DNA of 64,000 bases from Neobacillus pocheonensis (GCA_023702235.1 JAMQCR010000001.1:2728001-2792000), one strand, 5' to 3'; shown: positions 27,653-38,832, counted from the stretch's first letter. Notes: a model not told the origin generated them from the letters alone. A program made the numbers and translations.

Positions 27653-28693
27653 TTAGTCGATTAATTCAAATTGCTCATCATCACCTGTTTCAACGACAAT
27701 CTTTTCGCCATCTAAACCGTAATGTTCACGAATTTTTTGTTGAATATCAAGGAGAATACTAGGATTTTCCTTCAAAAATAGCTTTGCATTTTCACGTCCC
27801 TGACCAAGTCTTTCATCATTATAAGAATACCAGGAACCGCTCTTTTGAACGATATCTAATTCAGAGCCAAGATCAATGGTCTCACCTTCCTTAGATATAC
27901 CTTCACCATACATAATATCCACTTCAGCAGTACGAAATGGCGGTGCGACTTTATTCTTAACCACTTTTATTTTTGTCTTGTTTCCTACGATATCATTTCC
28001 TTGCTTGAGTGCTTCTGCACGGCGTACTTCAAGTCGTACGGTTGAATAGAACTTAAGTGCACGTCCTCCAGGTGTTGTCTCGGGGTTTCCAAACATAACT
28101 CCCACTTTTTCACGGATTTGGTTAATGAAGACAGCGAGCGTTTTCGATTTGTTAATCGCACCGGAAAGCTTACGAAGCGCCTGCGACATTAAGCGTGCCT
28201 GTAAACCTACGTGCGCATCTCCCATTTCTCCTTCAATTTCCGCTTTCGGCACCAATGCCGCTACAGAGTCGATAACAATAATGTCAACTGCCCCGCTTCG
28301 AACAAGTGCTTCAGCAATTTCAAGAGCCTGTTCGCCTGTATCTGGTTGGGACAGCAATAATTCATCAATGTTTACGCCTAATTTTTGCGCATATGCTGGA
28401 TCAAGTGCGTGCTCGGCATCAATAAAAGCTGCTTGGCCACCTCTTGCCTGTGCTTCAGCGATAGCATGCAGGGCAACAGTTGTTTTACCAGAGCTCTCCG
28501 GGCCATAAATTTCAATTATTCTACCTCTTGGATATCCTCCAACACCTAGTGCCACATCAAGTGTTAAAGAGCCACTCGGACTAGTGGAAATTCTCGTTTC
28601 TGTTTTTTCTCCCATCTTCATGATGGAACCTTTACCAAATTGTTTTTCAATTTGTTTTAACGCCATTTCTAAGGCGGCTTTACGATCACTCAC
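27653..28693 (-). CDS. recA: Recombinase RecA
   Basis: Intact 346-residue RecA. Walker A is GPESSGKTT (about residue 65), Walker B sits in [12 protein letters not shown], and loop L2 is in [19 protein letters not shown]. It polymerises on single-stranded DNA for homologous recombination and triggers LexA self-cleavage. The start is GTG after AGGAGG. A LexA-type box lies about 110 bases upstream, consistent with SOS induction. Confidence 0.98.
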   Translation of the reverse strand: MSDRKAALEMALKQIEKQFGKGSIMKMGEKTETRISTSPSGSLTLDVALGVGGYPRGRIIEIYGPESSGKTTVALHAIAEAQARGGQAAFIDAEHALDPAYAQKLGVNIDELLLSQPDTGEQALEIAEALVRSGAVDIIVIDSVAALVPKAEIEGEMGDAHVGLQARLMSQALRKLSGAINKSKTLAVFINQIREKVGVMFGNPETTPGGRALKFYSTVRLEVRRAEALKQGNDIVGNKTKIKVVKNKVAPPFRTAEVDIMYGEGISKEGETIDLGSELDIVQKSGSWYSYNDERLGQGRENAKLFLKENPSILLDIQQKIREHYGLDGEKIVVETGDDEQFELID

Positions 28694-28801
28694 TAATAAG
28701 TTCCTCCTTTATTTATATAAACACAATATAATTGCCACAATCTATTAAATAATACCTATTAATAATATAACCTCTTTTTAGGATTTTGTCGAGTAAAAAA
28801 A

Positions 28802-28815
28802 CGAACATTCATTCG
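28802..28815. promoter_or_regulatory. LexA (SOS) box upstream of recA
   Basis: Read on the minus strand, CGAATGAATGTTCG matches the Bacillus SOS consensus CGAACNNNNGTTCG at all but one position. Confidence 0.7.
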
Positions 28816-28964
28816 ATTATTTCCTAGCAGTTAAAATTGAAAAAACAACTCAAATACCCGTCAATTCACACTTTTCTACCCACTATTTTGCTTAAACAAT
28901 CATTTTCCTTTATTGTCAGACATTAACACACAGGATGAAACTAACGTCTATTAACGGATAAAAA

Positions 28965-28997
28965 AATCACAGAACGCTTATTTAGCATTCTGTGATT
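28965..28997 (-). terminator. Terminator overlapping the cinA stop
   Basis: Long stem AATCACAGAATGC / GCGTTCTGTGATT (one G-T pair) followed by a T run on the minus strand. Confidence 0.75.
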
Positions 28998-30231
28998 CTT
29001 TTAAATATCGGAGTAAATACAAGCAGCCATATTTCACTGTACGAATACGATTAGCGTTCCTTGTGCCGCCAAGATTGAGTTTTTCTACAATCGTCGGTCT
29101 TCCTTTAATCGCAATACCGATATAAACAGTCCCTACGGGCTTCCCTTCGAGCTCTTCTGGTCCTGCCACTCCAGTGAAACTAATCCCAATATCAGCTGAA
29201 ACCAAGGCTGCAACATTTTCAGCTAATTCTTTCGCACATTGTTCGCTTACAACACCCTGTTTTTCAATCGTTTCCTGTTTTACCTTTAAAACATTCTGCT
29301 TCACTTCAGCTGAATAGCAGACAACGCCGCCTTTTATTACGGAACTAGCACCAGGGATGCTCGTTAACTCCTGCTGAAACATTCCACCTGTTAAGCTTTC
29401 GGCGGCTGCTATTGTCATTTTTTTCTGTTTCAAACATTTCGTCAGTTCTTCCAATAGTGATGTGTTGTCATAGCCGTAGAAAAACTCACCTACGCGCTTA
29501 TTTATCGTATTTTCTAGCTCATCAAGCATAGAGTTTGCTGTATTTAAATCAATATGTTTTGCTGTCAGTCTTAAGGTTACCTCACTATCACCGGCCAGTG
29601 GTGCAATGGTTGGATTACTTTGTCTGTCAATTATATCGATAATTTCCGTTTCCAATGCCGCTTCCCCAATCCCGAAAAACCTTAAAACTCTCGAAACAAT
29701 TTGCTCATTGGTCTCGAGTTGCAAGGATAACGCAAGAGCACCGTATTGGCTGAACATTGGTTCCATTTCCTTTGGAGGACCTGGAAGCAGCATATAAATA
29801 TGACCATCATCTTCTACGACCATTCCTGGAGCCATTCCATGATCATTTGGAAGGATGTGGGATCCATCTAAAACCAGTGCCTGCTTTCGGTTATTTTCAG
29901 TCATTGCACGATTGGTCTTTCGGAAATAAAGCTCTATCGATTCTAATGCTGCTTGATCCATCACAAGTTCTTTACCAATATGTCGAGCAATCGTTTCCTT
30001 AGTTAAATCATCCTTTGTTGGTCCAAGTCCGCCAGTAAAAATAATGAGATTGGACCGCTGTTCAGCAATTTCAATTGCAGTTTTAAGCCGATCTGGGTTG
30101 TCGCCAACAACCGTATGATAATAAACATTTACACCCAGAACAGCTAATTGCTGCGACAAAAATCGTGCGTTCGTGTTGACAATTTGTCCCAACAACAACT
30201 CCGAGCCAACGGCAATAATTTCAGCATTCAT
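28978..30231 (-). CDS. cinA: CinA, competence/damage-inducible protein
   Basis: Intact 417-residue protein. The N-terminal MoaB/MogA-like domain ([37 protein letters not shown]) is followed by the C-terminal CinA amidase domain ([29 protein letters not shown]), which in relatives deamidates nicotinamide mononucleotide. It lies upstream of recA, as in B. subtilis, but here a strong terminator and a separate SOS box split the two. Confidence 0.95.
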   Translation of the reverse strand: MNAEIIAVGSELLLGQIVNTNARFLSQQLAVLGVNVYYHTVVGDNPDRLKTAIEIAEQRSNLIIFTGGLGPTKDDLTKETIARHIGKELVMDQAALESIELYFRKTNRAMTENNRKQALVLDGSHILPNDHGMAPGMVVEDDGHIYMLLPGPPKEMEPMFSQYGALALSLQLETNEQIVSRVLRFFGIGEAALETEIIDIIDRQSNPTIAPLAGDSEVTLRLTAKHIDLNTANSMLDELENTINKRVGEFFYGYDNTSLLEELTKCLKQKKMTIAAAESLTGGMFQQELTSIPGASSVIKGGVVCYSAEVKQNVLKVKQETIEKQGVVSEQCAKELAENVAALVSADIGISFTGVAGPEELEGKPVGTVYIGIAIKGRPTIVEKLNLGGTRNANRIRTVKYGCLYLLRYLKESQNAK

Positions 30232-30276
30232 GATTCACCACTCCTAATTTCAATCTGATTAATGCCTTAAAAACGC

Positions 30277-30854
30277 CTATTTAGAGTTTTTAAATACATG
30301 GCTGTTCTTCGCAAAATAGTCCCAACCAGACCAAATGGTAAAAATTAATGCCACCCATAATGCTATATCTGCAAATGGAAAGGAAATCATTTCAAAAAAG
30401 ACATTATGTAATAAAAGTGCTGAAATCGCAATAATTTGCGCCCATGTTTTAATTTTCCCTAACATATTAGCCGCTACGACCTCGCCTTCCCCTGCCAGCA
30501 ATAGACGAAGACCTGTTACAGCGAATTCTCTACTAATAATAACGATGACAATCCACGATGCAGCATACTTAAGCTCAACTAGAACAATAAGTGCTGCGGA
30601 AACAAGCAGTTTATCAGCAAGAGGATCTAAGAATTTCCCCGTATTGGTCACAAGGTTTAATTTACGAGCATAATAACCGTCGATCCAATCGGTAGTAGAA
30701 GCTATGATAAAGATTAAGCCCCGACAAGATGGGTAACTGGGAGATAGACTCCAAGCAAATAAATGTCACCCCAATTAAACGGAGCAAGCATAACAATCAA
30801 GAATAAAGGAATTAATATAATCCTTGATACCGTTATTTTATTTGGCAAATTCAT
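30277..30854 (-). CDS. pgsA: Phosphatidylglycerophosphate synthase (frame broken once)
   Basis: Membrane CDP-alcohol phosphatidyltransferase making phosphatidylglycerophosphate, the first step to phosphatidylglycerol. The start MNLPNKITVSRIILIP follows AGGAGG. The signature DGYYARKLNLVTNTGKFLDPLADK supplies the Asp residues of the active site. Several transmembrane stretches follow. Near 30718 one T is missing after THLVGA, shifting the frame before the signature; repair gives a normal 192-residue protein. Because the enzyme is essential, a sequencing error is the likely cause. Confidence 0.93.
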
Positions 30855-30970
30855 AATATTTCCTCCTATAGAAAAGCAGAAGCTCCCTTTAGAATGAGAA
30901 TAGGCTTATTAAGAAGCTTTCTTCTGCCGCTGAACATCCTACAATAATCCTTCCAAAAAATGAAAGTGAA

Positions 30971-30997
30971 AAATAGCCATCAAACTGATGACTATTT
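30971..30997 (-). terminator. Terminator of the ymfM unit
   Basis: Stem AAATAGTCATCA / TGATGGCTATTT (one G-T pair) ending in TTTTTC on the minus strand; overlaps the last codons of the upstream gene. Confidence 0.65.
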
Positions 30998-31903
30998 GTT
31001 CTTCGGAACAAATTGAATCGTTACGTTCTGACTAACCACCGAAGTCGGGGCTATAGCATACGCCAGCTTTTGGTCATTTACATAAATGTCCGTATCGATG
31101 GCATTTCCGACAACAATTACCGCTTGATTTTCCTTTGTGAGATCAACAGTTTGACTGGAAGCTCCAGTTGCTGTAAGTACCCCTTGAAAAAAAGAATGAC
31201 CGCTGCCATTTTTAATGTTTACCCAGGTTTTACCTTTAGAAACCAATTTTAATACAAATTTATCAGCGTTTTTTAATTCATAGCTAGAATTTTTACCACT
31301 ACTTTGGACAACGGCTAAATTTTGCGGTGGTGGGACTACAGCTTGAGTATTTCCCGTATCTTGCTTAGCTGCTGGATTATTGGTTGTAGCCGTGTCTTTC
31401 TTTTTTGAATTATCAGTAGTATTGGCGTTTGCTTTCTCAAGCTCTGCTGACTTCGCAAATTTCACTTGCTCATTTCCCGAACTAATCGATTGATTTGGGT
31501 TGCTGCTCGTATGATGAGTCAAGAAATAATATAAAAGACCAGCTGCGCCAATTAAAAATATTCCAATTACTATTTTGGGAAGAGCATCAAAAATTTTATA
31601 ATTTCCTTCTGAGATGGTTTTCCGAGTTTTCACTCTAGATAACTGCTCAGGCAAATCTTCATTAAGGGTTATAGGAATTTCACTCTTATATGTTTCAAAA
31701 ATTTCATCAGGATCAAGCTGAAGCGCTTCTGAATATTGCTTAATGAAGGCACGCACATAAAAATTCCCTGGCATACTTGAATAGTTACCTTCCTCTATCC
31801 CCACTAAGTAACGCTTTTGAATCTTAGTGATGGATTGTAAATCATCCAAACTTAAATTTTTGGCTAATCGGGCTTCTTTTAATCGATTCCCTAATTCAGT
31901 CAC
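30992..31903 (-). CDS. rodZ: RodZ-like cell-shape protein (YmfM)
   Basis: A 303-residue membrane protein. The N-terminal Xre-like helix-turn-helix (LGNRLKEARLAKNLSLDDLQSIT) is followed by one transmembrane helix near residues 110-130 (VIGIFLIGAAGLLYYF). A low-complexity Asn/Thr/Lys linker and a C-terminal extracellular DUF4115 beta domain complete it. RodZ links MreB filaments to the envelope. The start is GTG after GGAAGG. Intact. Confidence 0.88.
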   Translation of the reverse strand: MTELGNRLKEARLAKNLSLDDLQSITKIQKRYLVGIEEGNYSSMPGNFYVRAFIKQYSEALQLDPDEIFETYKSEIPITLNEDLPEQLSRVKTRKTISEGNYKIFDALPKIVIGIFLIGAAGLLYYFLTHHTSSNPNQSISSGNEQVKFAKSAELEKANANTTDNSKKKDTATTNNPAAKQDTGNTQAVVPPPQNLAVVQSSGKNSSYELKNADKFVLKLVSKGKTWVNIKNGSGHSFFQGVLTATGASSQTVDLTKENQAVIVVGNAIDTDIYVNDQKLAYAIAPTSVVSQNVTIQFVPKNK

Positions 31904-31923
31904 CTTTTAACACCTTCCATTTT

Positions 31924-32715
31924 TCAAAAATCAAAGCTACCGAAATCAGATCCTGAGAGCAAATCATTTTGCTCTACCACCTCGTATGTAATTTCTTCAT
32001 CGGAATCATTTCTGAGCTCAATAATATAATCAAAATCTTCCAAAGAGTATTCCGAATTTTGGACGAAAATATCTGGATGCTCCACTACTTTAATTGCAGG
32101 CATGCGCATAATTTCACGTACTAGCTGCCAATGGCGCTCATTTGCCCGTTTAGTTGAAACAATCCCGTCAAGTATGAAAAGATTATTCTCATTGTACTCG
32201 TCCTCAATTAGTTGATTTCGTATGGTTTGTTTCAAAAGGGTAGAAGATACAAATAACCAGCGTTTATTTGCACAAACACTTGCAGCAACGAGTGATTCCG
32301 TTTTGCCCACTCGAGGCATCCCACGAATACCAATCAACTTATGCCCTTCCTGCTTAAACAATTCTGCCATAAAATCAACTAATAAGCCAAGCTCATCCCT
32401 TACAAAACGAAAAGTTTTTTTATCATCCGCATCTCTTTGAATATATCGACCATGTCGAACGGCAAGCCTATCGCGCAATTTCGGTTCTCTAAGCTTGATT
32501 ACCTTTATTGTGTCCATAGTATGTAAAATTGACTCTAGCCGTTTTATTTGGTCATCGTTTTTTGCTAAAATCAACAGACCCCGTCTACCCTCATCTACTC
32601 CATTAATCGTTACAATATTAATAGACAGCATCCCCAAGAGGGAAGAAATGTCGCCCAATAAACCGGGACGGTTTTTTTGAATCTCATATTCTAAATACCA
32701 TTCTTTTTTCTCCAT
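31924..32715 (-). CDS. ymfK: YmfK family protein (ACT-like N-terminus)
   Basis: A 263-residue cytosolic protein of the DUF3388 family. Residues 8-80 resemble an ACT domain (NRPGLLGDISSLLGMLSINIVTING). A central P-loop-like segment follows (GIRGMPRVGKTES), then an acidic C-terminus. The P-loop suggests nucleotide binding, but no activity is established. It lies 20 bases before the rodZ-like gene. Confidence 0.8.
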   Translation of the reverse strand: MEKKEWYLEYEIQKNRPGLLGDISSLLGMLSINIVTINGVDEGRRGLLILAKNDDQIKRLESILHTMDTIKVIKLREPKLRDRLAVRHGRYIQRDADDKKTFRFVRDELGLLVDFMAELFKQEGHKLIGIRGMPRVGKTESLVAASVCANKRWLFVSSTLLKQTIRNQLIEDEYNENNLFILDGIVSTKRANERHWQLVREIMRMPAIKVVEHPDIFVQNSEYSLEDFDYIIELRNDSDEEITYEVVEQNDLLSGSDFGSFDF

Positions 32716-32865
32716 AAAAAAACCTCCTCAGTTTAGCGCAAAAATCGACAAATTTTTCGCATCGCCATATCTAAACCTTATAATAAATGATTTTTATAGA
32801 AGATGAAAGTAAAAACAAAGAGAACATTCATTTATCTAACGAAAGATTTAAAGAACGAAAAAAAG

Positions 32866-32886
32866 AAGAGAGGACATTCCTCTCTC
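32866..32886 (-). terminator. Hairpin at the end of ymfJ
   Basis: Short stem AGAGAGGA / TCCTCTCT followed by TTCTTTTTTTC on the minus strand. Confidence 0.55.
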
Positions 32887-33144
32887 TTAACGACTACCAT
32901 TATTCTGAATAAGTTTTACCATAATATTAGCGATGGCTTGCTGCTCACCTGGATCGGCAACTGACCAAAGGTCAGAAAGAACTCTCTGTTGCTCGTTTTT
33001 CGGATCCACATTCTTAGACAAGTAATCACCAATTTGTGTGGCTAGGCCATTAATGGCTCCCTCACTCATTCCTTCATTTTGTGCATGATGAAGACGATCA
33101 GCTAGGAAATCTTCCCATTCCTTCCAATTATCTAAAACAGACAT
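32887..33144 (-). CDS. ymfJ: YmfJ, DUF3243 protein
   Basis: Eighty-five residues: MSVLDNWKEWEDFLADRLHHAQ, then VDPKNEQQRVLSDLW. It is a small helical soluble protein found in Bacillaceae at this locus. AAGGAGG precedes the start. Function unknown. Confidence 0.85.
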   Translation of the reverse strand: MSVLDNWKEWEDFLADRLHHAQNEGMSEGAINGLATQIGDYLSKNVDPKNEQQRVLSDLWSVADPGEQQAIANIMVKLIQNNGSR

Positions 33145-33220
33145 CTATGAACCCTCCTTTAAAATAGTACAAGATTATTGTGTGAAAGGAAGGAGTAAAA
33201 TATTCATCAACAAATTAATT

Positions 33221-33943
33221 TCACGTATACCAGCCTCCATTTATCGCAAGAATCTGTCCAGTAATATAGGAAGATTCCGCAGATAACAAAAATGAAACAC
33301 CTTTGGCAATTTCTTCAGAGTGACCAAGCCTTCCCATCGGAATTTCTTCAACAAGACGCTCCCTATCTTCACTGCTAAAACCGCTCATCATTGGGGTATC
33401 TATGGCACCTGCCGCAATGGCATTGACTCGAATCCCATTTAAGGCCACTTCTTTACTTAAAGCTTTCACAAAAGCAATCTGTGCACCCTTAACCATAGAA
33501 TAAGCGACTTCACAGGCGGCACCTGTTTGCCCCCAAATAGAAGATATCACTATAATATTTCCCGAGCCATTTTGTAAAAATTTAGGCAATAATTCCTTCG
33601 TGATCATTAAAGGATTTAACACATGAACTCGCATCAACGATTCTGCTTCATCTTGTTTTAAGTCAACAAGAAGACCATAAAGGCTATTGCCGCCACAATG
33701 AACGATTGCATCAAGAGAAAATATTTGCGAACACACCTTTTTGTACCCATCAGCCTCAGCAAAGTCAGCAAGAATTGGCATATATTCTCCACCATATGGT
33801 TGAAGCTTATCCATTAACTCCATTAATGATTGCTCATTTTTATTGTAATGTAAATATAAATGATACCCTTTTTCAGCTAGTGATAAAGCAATGGCTTTGC
33901 CAATTCCACCGCTAGCTCCCGTTATCAGTACAAATTTTTTCAT
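33221..33943 (-). CDS. ymfI: Short-chain dehydrogenase/reductase YmfI
   Basis: A 240-residue FabG-like SDR. VLITGASGGIGKAIA is the NAD(P) motif, VISSIWG carries the catalytic Ser, and YSMVKGAQ the Tyr-Lys pair; it ends SYITGQILAINGGWYT. The substrate is unknown (3-oxoacyl-type). ATG at 33943 is chosen over the TTG just before it. It lies between the M16 peptidases and ymfJ. Confidence 0.88.
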   Translation of the reverse strand: MKKFVLITGASGGIGKAIALSLAEKGYHLYLHYNKNEQSLMELMDKLQPYGGEYMPILADFAEADGYKKVCSQIFSLDAIVHCGGNSLYGLLVDLKQDEAESLMRVHVLNPLMITKELLPKFLQNGSGNIIVISSIWGQTGAACEVAYSMVKGAQIAFVKALSKEVALNGIRVNAIAAGAIDTPMMSGFSSEDRERLVEEIPMGRLGHSEEIAKGVSFLLSAESSYITGQILAINGGWYT

Positions 33944-33989
33944 CAAAAATCACTCTTTCACTTACCCATTGTTTATCTTACGAGAAAAA

Positions 33990-34009
33990 AGCGTCGGCTA
34001 AGCGACGCT
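33990..34009 (-). terminator. Intrinsic terminator of ymfFH
   Basis: Arms AGCGTCG / CGACGCT followed by six T on the minus strand, just past the corrected ymfH stop. Confidence 0.75.
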
Positions 34010-34016
34010 TCCGCTT

Positions 34017-35308
34017 TTATTTTTTCTTGGGTACAACCTGGCATACCGAAAACCGTTCTTCTGAGATCACTTCAGATGCCAATGATTGGACATCGTTTAG
34101 CGTGATTTTCTCAAGTGTTGGAACAACATCAAATAGGTTCATATCATTAAATGCATACCGGGTAAATTGATTTGCAATATATTCAGGTGAATTCACGGCC
34201 TTAAAAATGAACCAATTTTTTTCTTTTTCGCTCTTTCTAATTGCTCCTCCGTAAATCCGCTTCCCTTTTTAGCCTCAAGTAGCATTCTTTCAAGTTTTCC
34301 AGCTAATTTATCAGCATCACCAGTATCTCCACCAACCATGGCAAACCCAAAGCCTTGTTCCTGTGTATAATCATAAGAAAATGTTTCGTCAATCAACCCT
34401 TCGTTATAGAGCTGATTGTAATTTTCCGAGCTCTTACCAAATAGTAAATCGAGAAGGACATTCATCGTTAACTCATTCTTCAACAGTTCGTCACCCGTTT
34501 GGTCAACATGCAGCGCCTTAATACCAAGTAAGCATTTAGACGTTTGCACATTCATTTCGAGCACCTGTTTTCTTTCGGCTGCTTGAGCTGGCTCCGTCTC
34601 AAATTTACGTTTGATTTCAGGCTGGTCCCGGTATTCTTTTTTCGCTTGGTTTTCTCTTATCTGATTCATAAAGGCATCTGGATCAACAGGACCCACAATA
34701 AACAACAGCATATTGCTCGGATGATAGAACGTATTGTAACATTCATAAAGCCAATCCTTTGTAATATGGGATATCGACTCGATGGTACCTGCAATATCGA
34801 TTTTGACTGGATGGTTTTGGTATAAGTTTTGGATTAGTCCAAAATATAAGCGCCAATCGGGATTATCATCATACATCGTGATTTCCTGGCCAATGATTCC
34901 CTTTTCTTTTTCAACGGTTTTTTCCGAAAAATATGGAGCCTGAACAAAGTCAATTAATGTTTCTAGGTTTTTTTCAACATCAGATGTGCTTGAAAACAAA
35001 TATGCTGTACGGGTAAAAGAAGTAAACGCATTCGCTGAAGCCCCTTGACGACTAAATTGTTGAAAAACATCGCCGTCTTCCTTTTCGAAAAGCTTGTGCT
35101 CCAAAAAGTGGGCAATTCCATCTGGAACTTTAACATACTCATTTTGCCCCAATGGTTCAAAGGTATTATCAACGGATCCATACTTTGTTGTAAACGTAGC
35201 AAACGTTTTATTAAATCCTTTTTTCGGCAATATATATACATTAAGTCCGTTCGCCATTTTCTCATGATAAAGTTCTTCTTGAAGCTGGTCAAACGTAATC
35301 TTCTCCAT
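34017..35308 (-). CDS. ymfH: M16 zinc peptidase YmfH (frame broken near its end)
   Basis: Insulinase-type peptidase with the inverted zinc motif HFLEHKLFEKEDGDVF near residue 65 and the downstream glutamate region EKEKGIIGQEITMYDDNPDW. The start overlaps the ymfF stop, so the pair is translationally coupled and probably forms a two-subunit protease. Near 34190 a T run is one short; repair extends the protein by about 60 residues (AVNSPEYIANQFTRYAFND onward) to CQVVPKKK at 34017, where the terminator begins. Confidence 0.88.
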
Positions 35309-36588
35309 TATTTGTCCGCCCCCATTCCTGTTAAGAAATAAATTGTATCTAAATCAATCTTTTTCGCTACTTCGATAATTTCTTCTCTCGTTGCTTTCTG
35401 CATTTCAGTGATCCATTTTTCAAGTTTAATATCCACATGTGACACAACATTGTGGTATAAAATTTCCGTTAGTCCTCTTGCCGTATCAATTGTTTCGAGT
35501 ATTTGATTTTGAATGACGGCTTTCGTTTGTTCTAATTCCTGATCCGTAAAATCGCCCTTTTTCATTGCCTCCATTTGCTCGTTGATAATGCCCACTGCCT
35601 GGTCGTAGTTTTTTAAGTCAATCCCTGAGACGACAATCATTAGGCCTTTATGACTTTCTAAGCGACTTGCTGCATAATAGGCAAGGCTGGCTTTTTCACG
35701 GACATTGATAAATAATTTGGAATGTGAGAAGCCACCAAAGATACCATTAAACACTTGAAGGGCAAAATAATCTGAATCGCCATAAATAATATTTGTCCGA
35801 TACCCGATATTTAATTTCCCTTGTTTTACATCCTGTTCCTCTTTTACTTCATGAACCTTTTCCTTTTTCTTTACATCATGTGCTTCCAGCGTTTTCGGTG
35901 AGCGTTCGTCAAAATGCAGCAGTTCTGTTGCATTTTGCTTAACCTCTTCCTCCTTTACATCTCCGATAACATAAAGGTCCAGTTCATCTTCTGAAAAGGC
36001 CTTTTTATAATACTGAAATAAATTTTCAGGTGTGATCGAATCAACATCTTCCATTTGGCCATTCACTTGAAGGGCATATGGCTGATTATTACACATTTCT
36101 TCAACGAGACGAGAATTAGAGTAACGCATCTTATCGTCGAAAACAGACTGAATTCTTTGCTTTAATGTCCGCTTTTCTTTTTCTACTGTCTCTTTGTCAA
36201 AAGCATTCCCTGATAGATTGGGTTTGGTTAAGATTTGGGCTAATAATTCAAATCCCTTTTTTAATAATGGGCTTGGGTCCCCTAAAAATTTTTCATTGGC
36301 AATTTCAATCGAGAAACTTACAATATGGTATTCGCCTTTTTTCGCTAAATCCACATATAATGTCGCCCCGTAAAGTTCATCTAAATAGGAACGTAGGGCA
36401 GTAGTCGATGGATATTTTGCCGAACTACTTTGTAATACTTGGGGAAGAAGCGCCCTTTTTGTGACATCTTCTTTTGTTAATGGTGATTTCATTTTCCAAA
36501 CAAACGTATTGGTTTTGTATTTACTAGTTTCCACAACATGAAGATTATACCCATGCATCTTTGTCAATTTTTCTGTCGTCGAATCCAT
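35308..36588 (-). CDS. ymfF: M16-family peptidase-like protein YmfF
   Basis: A 426-residue partner of YmfH. It has the M16 fold but lacks HXXEH (the region reads RALLPQVLQSSSAKYPS), so it is probably the non-catalytic subunit. The second ATG (MDSTTEKLT) is chosen because it has the proper distance from AAGGAGG; the first is only one base away. Intact. Confidence 0.85.
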   Translation of the reverse strand: MDSTTEKLTKMHGYNLHVVETSKYKTNTFVWKMKSPLTKEDVTKRALLPQVLQSSSAKYPSTTALRSYLDELYGATLYVDLAKKGEYHIVSFSIEIANEKFLGDPSPLLKKGFELLAQILTKPNLSGNAFDKETVEKEKRTLKQRIQSVFDDKMRYSNSRLVEEMCNNQPYALQVNGQMEDVDSITPENLFQYYKKAFSEDELDLYVIGDVKEEEVKQNATELLHFDERSPKTLEAHDVKKKEKVHEVKEEQDVKQGKLNIGYRTNIIYGDSDYFALQVFNGIFGGFSHSKLFINVREKASLAYYAASRLESHKGLMIVVSGIDLKNYDQAVGIINEQMEAMKKGDFTDQELEQTKAVIQNQILETIDTARGLTEILYHNVVSHVDIKLEKWITEMQKATREEIIEVAKKIDLDTIYFLTGMGADK

Positions 36589-36757
36589 ATGCATTCCTCC
36601 TTCTTTATATAAAGCCCAAAGCTAGATAATATGTAAACATTTTTCTTTTTATTATTTCCTTTGTAATATATCCCTATTCTTACTATAATTTGACAGGCTT
36701 GTTCAATACAAGTAATTTCACCTATAAAGCCTTTATTTTTAGGAAAAATCTATATGT

Positions 36758-36793
36758 AAAAGAACCCCCGTTTCATAAAACTGAGGGTTCTTT
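36758..36793 (-). terminator. Intrinsic terminator of the nup-type transporter operon
   Basis: Arms AAAGAACCC / GGGTTCTTT around a 17-base loop, with TTTACATA on the minus strand. Confidence 0.6.
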
Positions 36794-36826
36794 AACTTTG
36801 ATTACTATAGCACAGCGCTTGCGTTT

Positions 36827-37785
36827 TTAACGGCTTCCTTTAATATAATGAACTCCATCAGCTTTGGGTGCTTCTGCACGACCGATAAAGCCAGTTAGTG
36901 CTAAGATTGTCAATACATACGGTGCAATTAAGAGATACACACTTGGAATTGACTTTAAGAACGGTAGGCTTGATCCAATGATGCTAATACTTTGAGCGAA
37001 ACCAAAAAATAATGCTGCACCCATCGCTCCTAGTGGATGCCATTTACCGAAAATCATCGCTGCTAATGCCATAAAACCTTGACCACTGATGGTTGCATGG
37101 CTGAAGCTTGAGGAGATTGCTTCTGCGTAAACGCCTCCGCCAATTCCTCCAAGTGCTCCAGAAATAATTACTCCTAAATAACGCATTTTTGTGACATTAA
37201 TTCCCATTGTATCTGCTGCCATTGGATGTTCACCAACAGAACGAAGACGTAGTCCAAATGGAGTTTTATAAATAATAAACCAAGCAATGATGGCAAATAC
37301 AATTGCCAGATAAGAAACCCAGTAGGTATTTTGGAAAAATATTCTTCCAATAATAGGGATATCTTTTAAAACCGGTATATCGATTTTATTAAACCCCTGT
37401 TGGATAATGTCTGTTTCACCCTTATTATAGATAAATTTCACTAAGAACAAGGTTAATCCCGAAGCTAATAAGTTAATCGCAACACCAGAAACGGTATGAT
37501 TGGCCGAAATGTAATTGAAGCAACTGCATGTAAAATCGAAAATATTGCCCCTGCAATCATTGCAACAAACAATGCTACCCATGGAGTAAAACCACCGAAA
37601 GTATGAACAAAGGTTAAGTTAAAAACAATTGAAGTAAATGCACCAATCCACATTAAACCTTCTAGACCAATATTTACAACTCCAGAACGTTCAGAGAAAA
37701 CACCACCTAATGCAGTGAAAACAAGTGGAGCTGCCCAAAGTAAAGTTGAAGGAACGATGATCATTAATATCTGCATTAAGCTCAT
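36827..37785 (-). CDS. nupQ: Nucleoside ABC transporter permease, NupQ-like (frame broken once)
   Basis: Second permease of a BMP-family nucleoside importer: multiple membrane helices with GGVFSERSGVVNIGLEGLMWIGAF near the N-terminus and RLRSVGEHPMAADTMGINV in a cytoplasmic loop. The frame breaks near 37503; one missing G in FRANHTVSGVAINLL explains it, giving about 319 residues. The gene starts directly at the end of the first permease gene. Confidence 0.87.
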
Positions 37786-38832
37786 TTACTTCGCCTCCTT
37801 TTTACTAATGCGCTCAAGAAACAAGCGAATAATATAACTTGATGCCACAAAGAACACAATTAGGGCAATGATAATATCAACAAGTTCATTCGGAACTCCT
37901 GCTTGAAGAGGCATGTTTAATGATCCCACTTCTAACGCGCCGAAAAGAACTGCGGCAAAAAACACGCCGATAGCAGTATTTCCACCTAATAATGCAACCG
38001 CAATCCCATTAAAACCTACTCCAGTAAATGAACTTTTAATCGCAATATACCCGAAAGTCCCTAAACCTTCCATTGCCCCTGCCAATCCTGCAAATGCGCC
38101 GGAAATGACCATCGACAGAATAATATTCTTATTTACACCCATCCCCGCATAATGGGCAGCATCCTGATTATATCCTACTGCACGCAATTCAAATCCTCTT
38201 GTCGTTTTCTCTAAAAGGAACCACATGATGAAACAACAGATAACAGCCAGTAAAATTCCCCAGTGGATACGTGAAAACTGTGTGATACTTTGAAGCCAAG
38301 GAGATGCAAGCGATGCAGAATCTGGAATATTTGGCGTTCTTTCTTTTCCATTGGTAATAACGTTTTGAATAATATAATTCGAAACATAGAGTGCAATGTA
38401 ATTCATCATGATCGTAACAATAACTTCATGAACACGAAAACGTGCTTTTAATAAACCTGGAATATAAGCCCAAAGTGCACCTGCTACGATAGAAGCCAGG
38501 ATGGCTAGTGGCAGATGAATGATTTTCGGAAGGTGGAAGGCAAGTCCCACCCAAACGGAAGCGAGCCAGCCAACAATAAATTGACCTTCAACCCCGATAT
38601 TAAACAGACCTACTCTAAAAGCAAAAGCAACCGCTAAACCGGCTAAAATATAAGGGGTAACCTGCCGTACTACTTCACCAATATAATAAGGACTACCAAA
38701 TGCTCCACTCCATAATGCACCAAAGGCATCCGCTGCATTGTAGCCTGTGGCAATCATAATGATTGTTCCTACTATTATACCTAGCACTAAGGCAATAATA
38801 GGTGTTAAAATATTCCGAAAGCGTTTAGACAT
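37786..38832 (-). CDS. nupP: Nucleoside ABC transporter permease, NupP-like
   Basis: Intact 348-residue permease: RNILTPIIALVLGIIVGTIIM begins the first helix, and VGLFNIGVEGQFIVGW and GFELRAVGYNQDAAHYAGM are typical of the family. MSKRFRN is chosen as start (GGGGGAAGG upstream); it overlaps the last codons of the ATPase gene, so the genes are coupled. Confidence 0.88.
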   Translation of the reverse strand: MSKRFRNILTPIIALVLGIIVGTIIMIATGYNAADAFGALWSGAFGSPYYIGEVVRQVTPYILAGLAVAFAFRVGLFNIGVEGQFIVGWLASVWVGLAFHLPKIIHLPLAILASIVAGALWAYIPGLLKARFRVHEVIVTIMMNYIALYVSNYIIQNVITNGKERTPNIPDSASLASPWLQSITQFSRIHWGILLAVICCFIMWFLLEKTTRGFELRAVGYNQDAAHYAGMGVNKNIILSMVISGAFAGLAGAMEGLGTFGYIAIKSSFTGVGFNGIAVALLGGNTAIGVFFAAVLFGALEVGSLNMPLQAGVPNELVDIIIALIVFFVASSYIIRLFLERISKKEAK

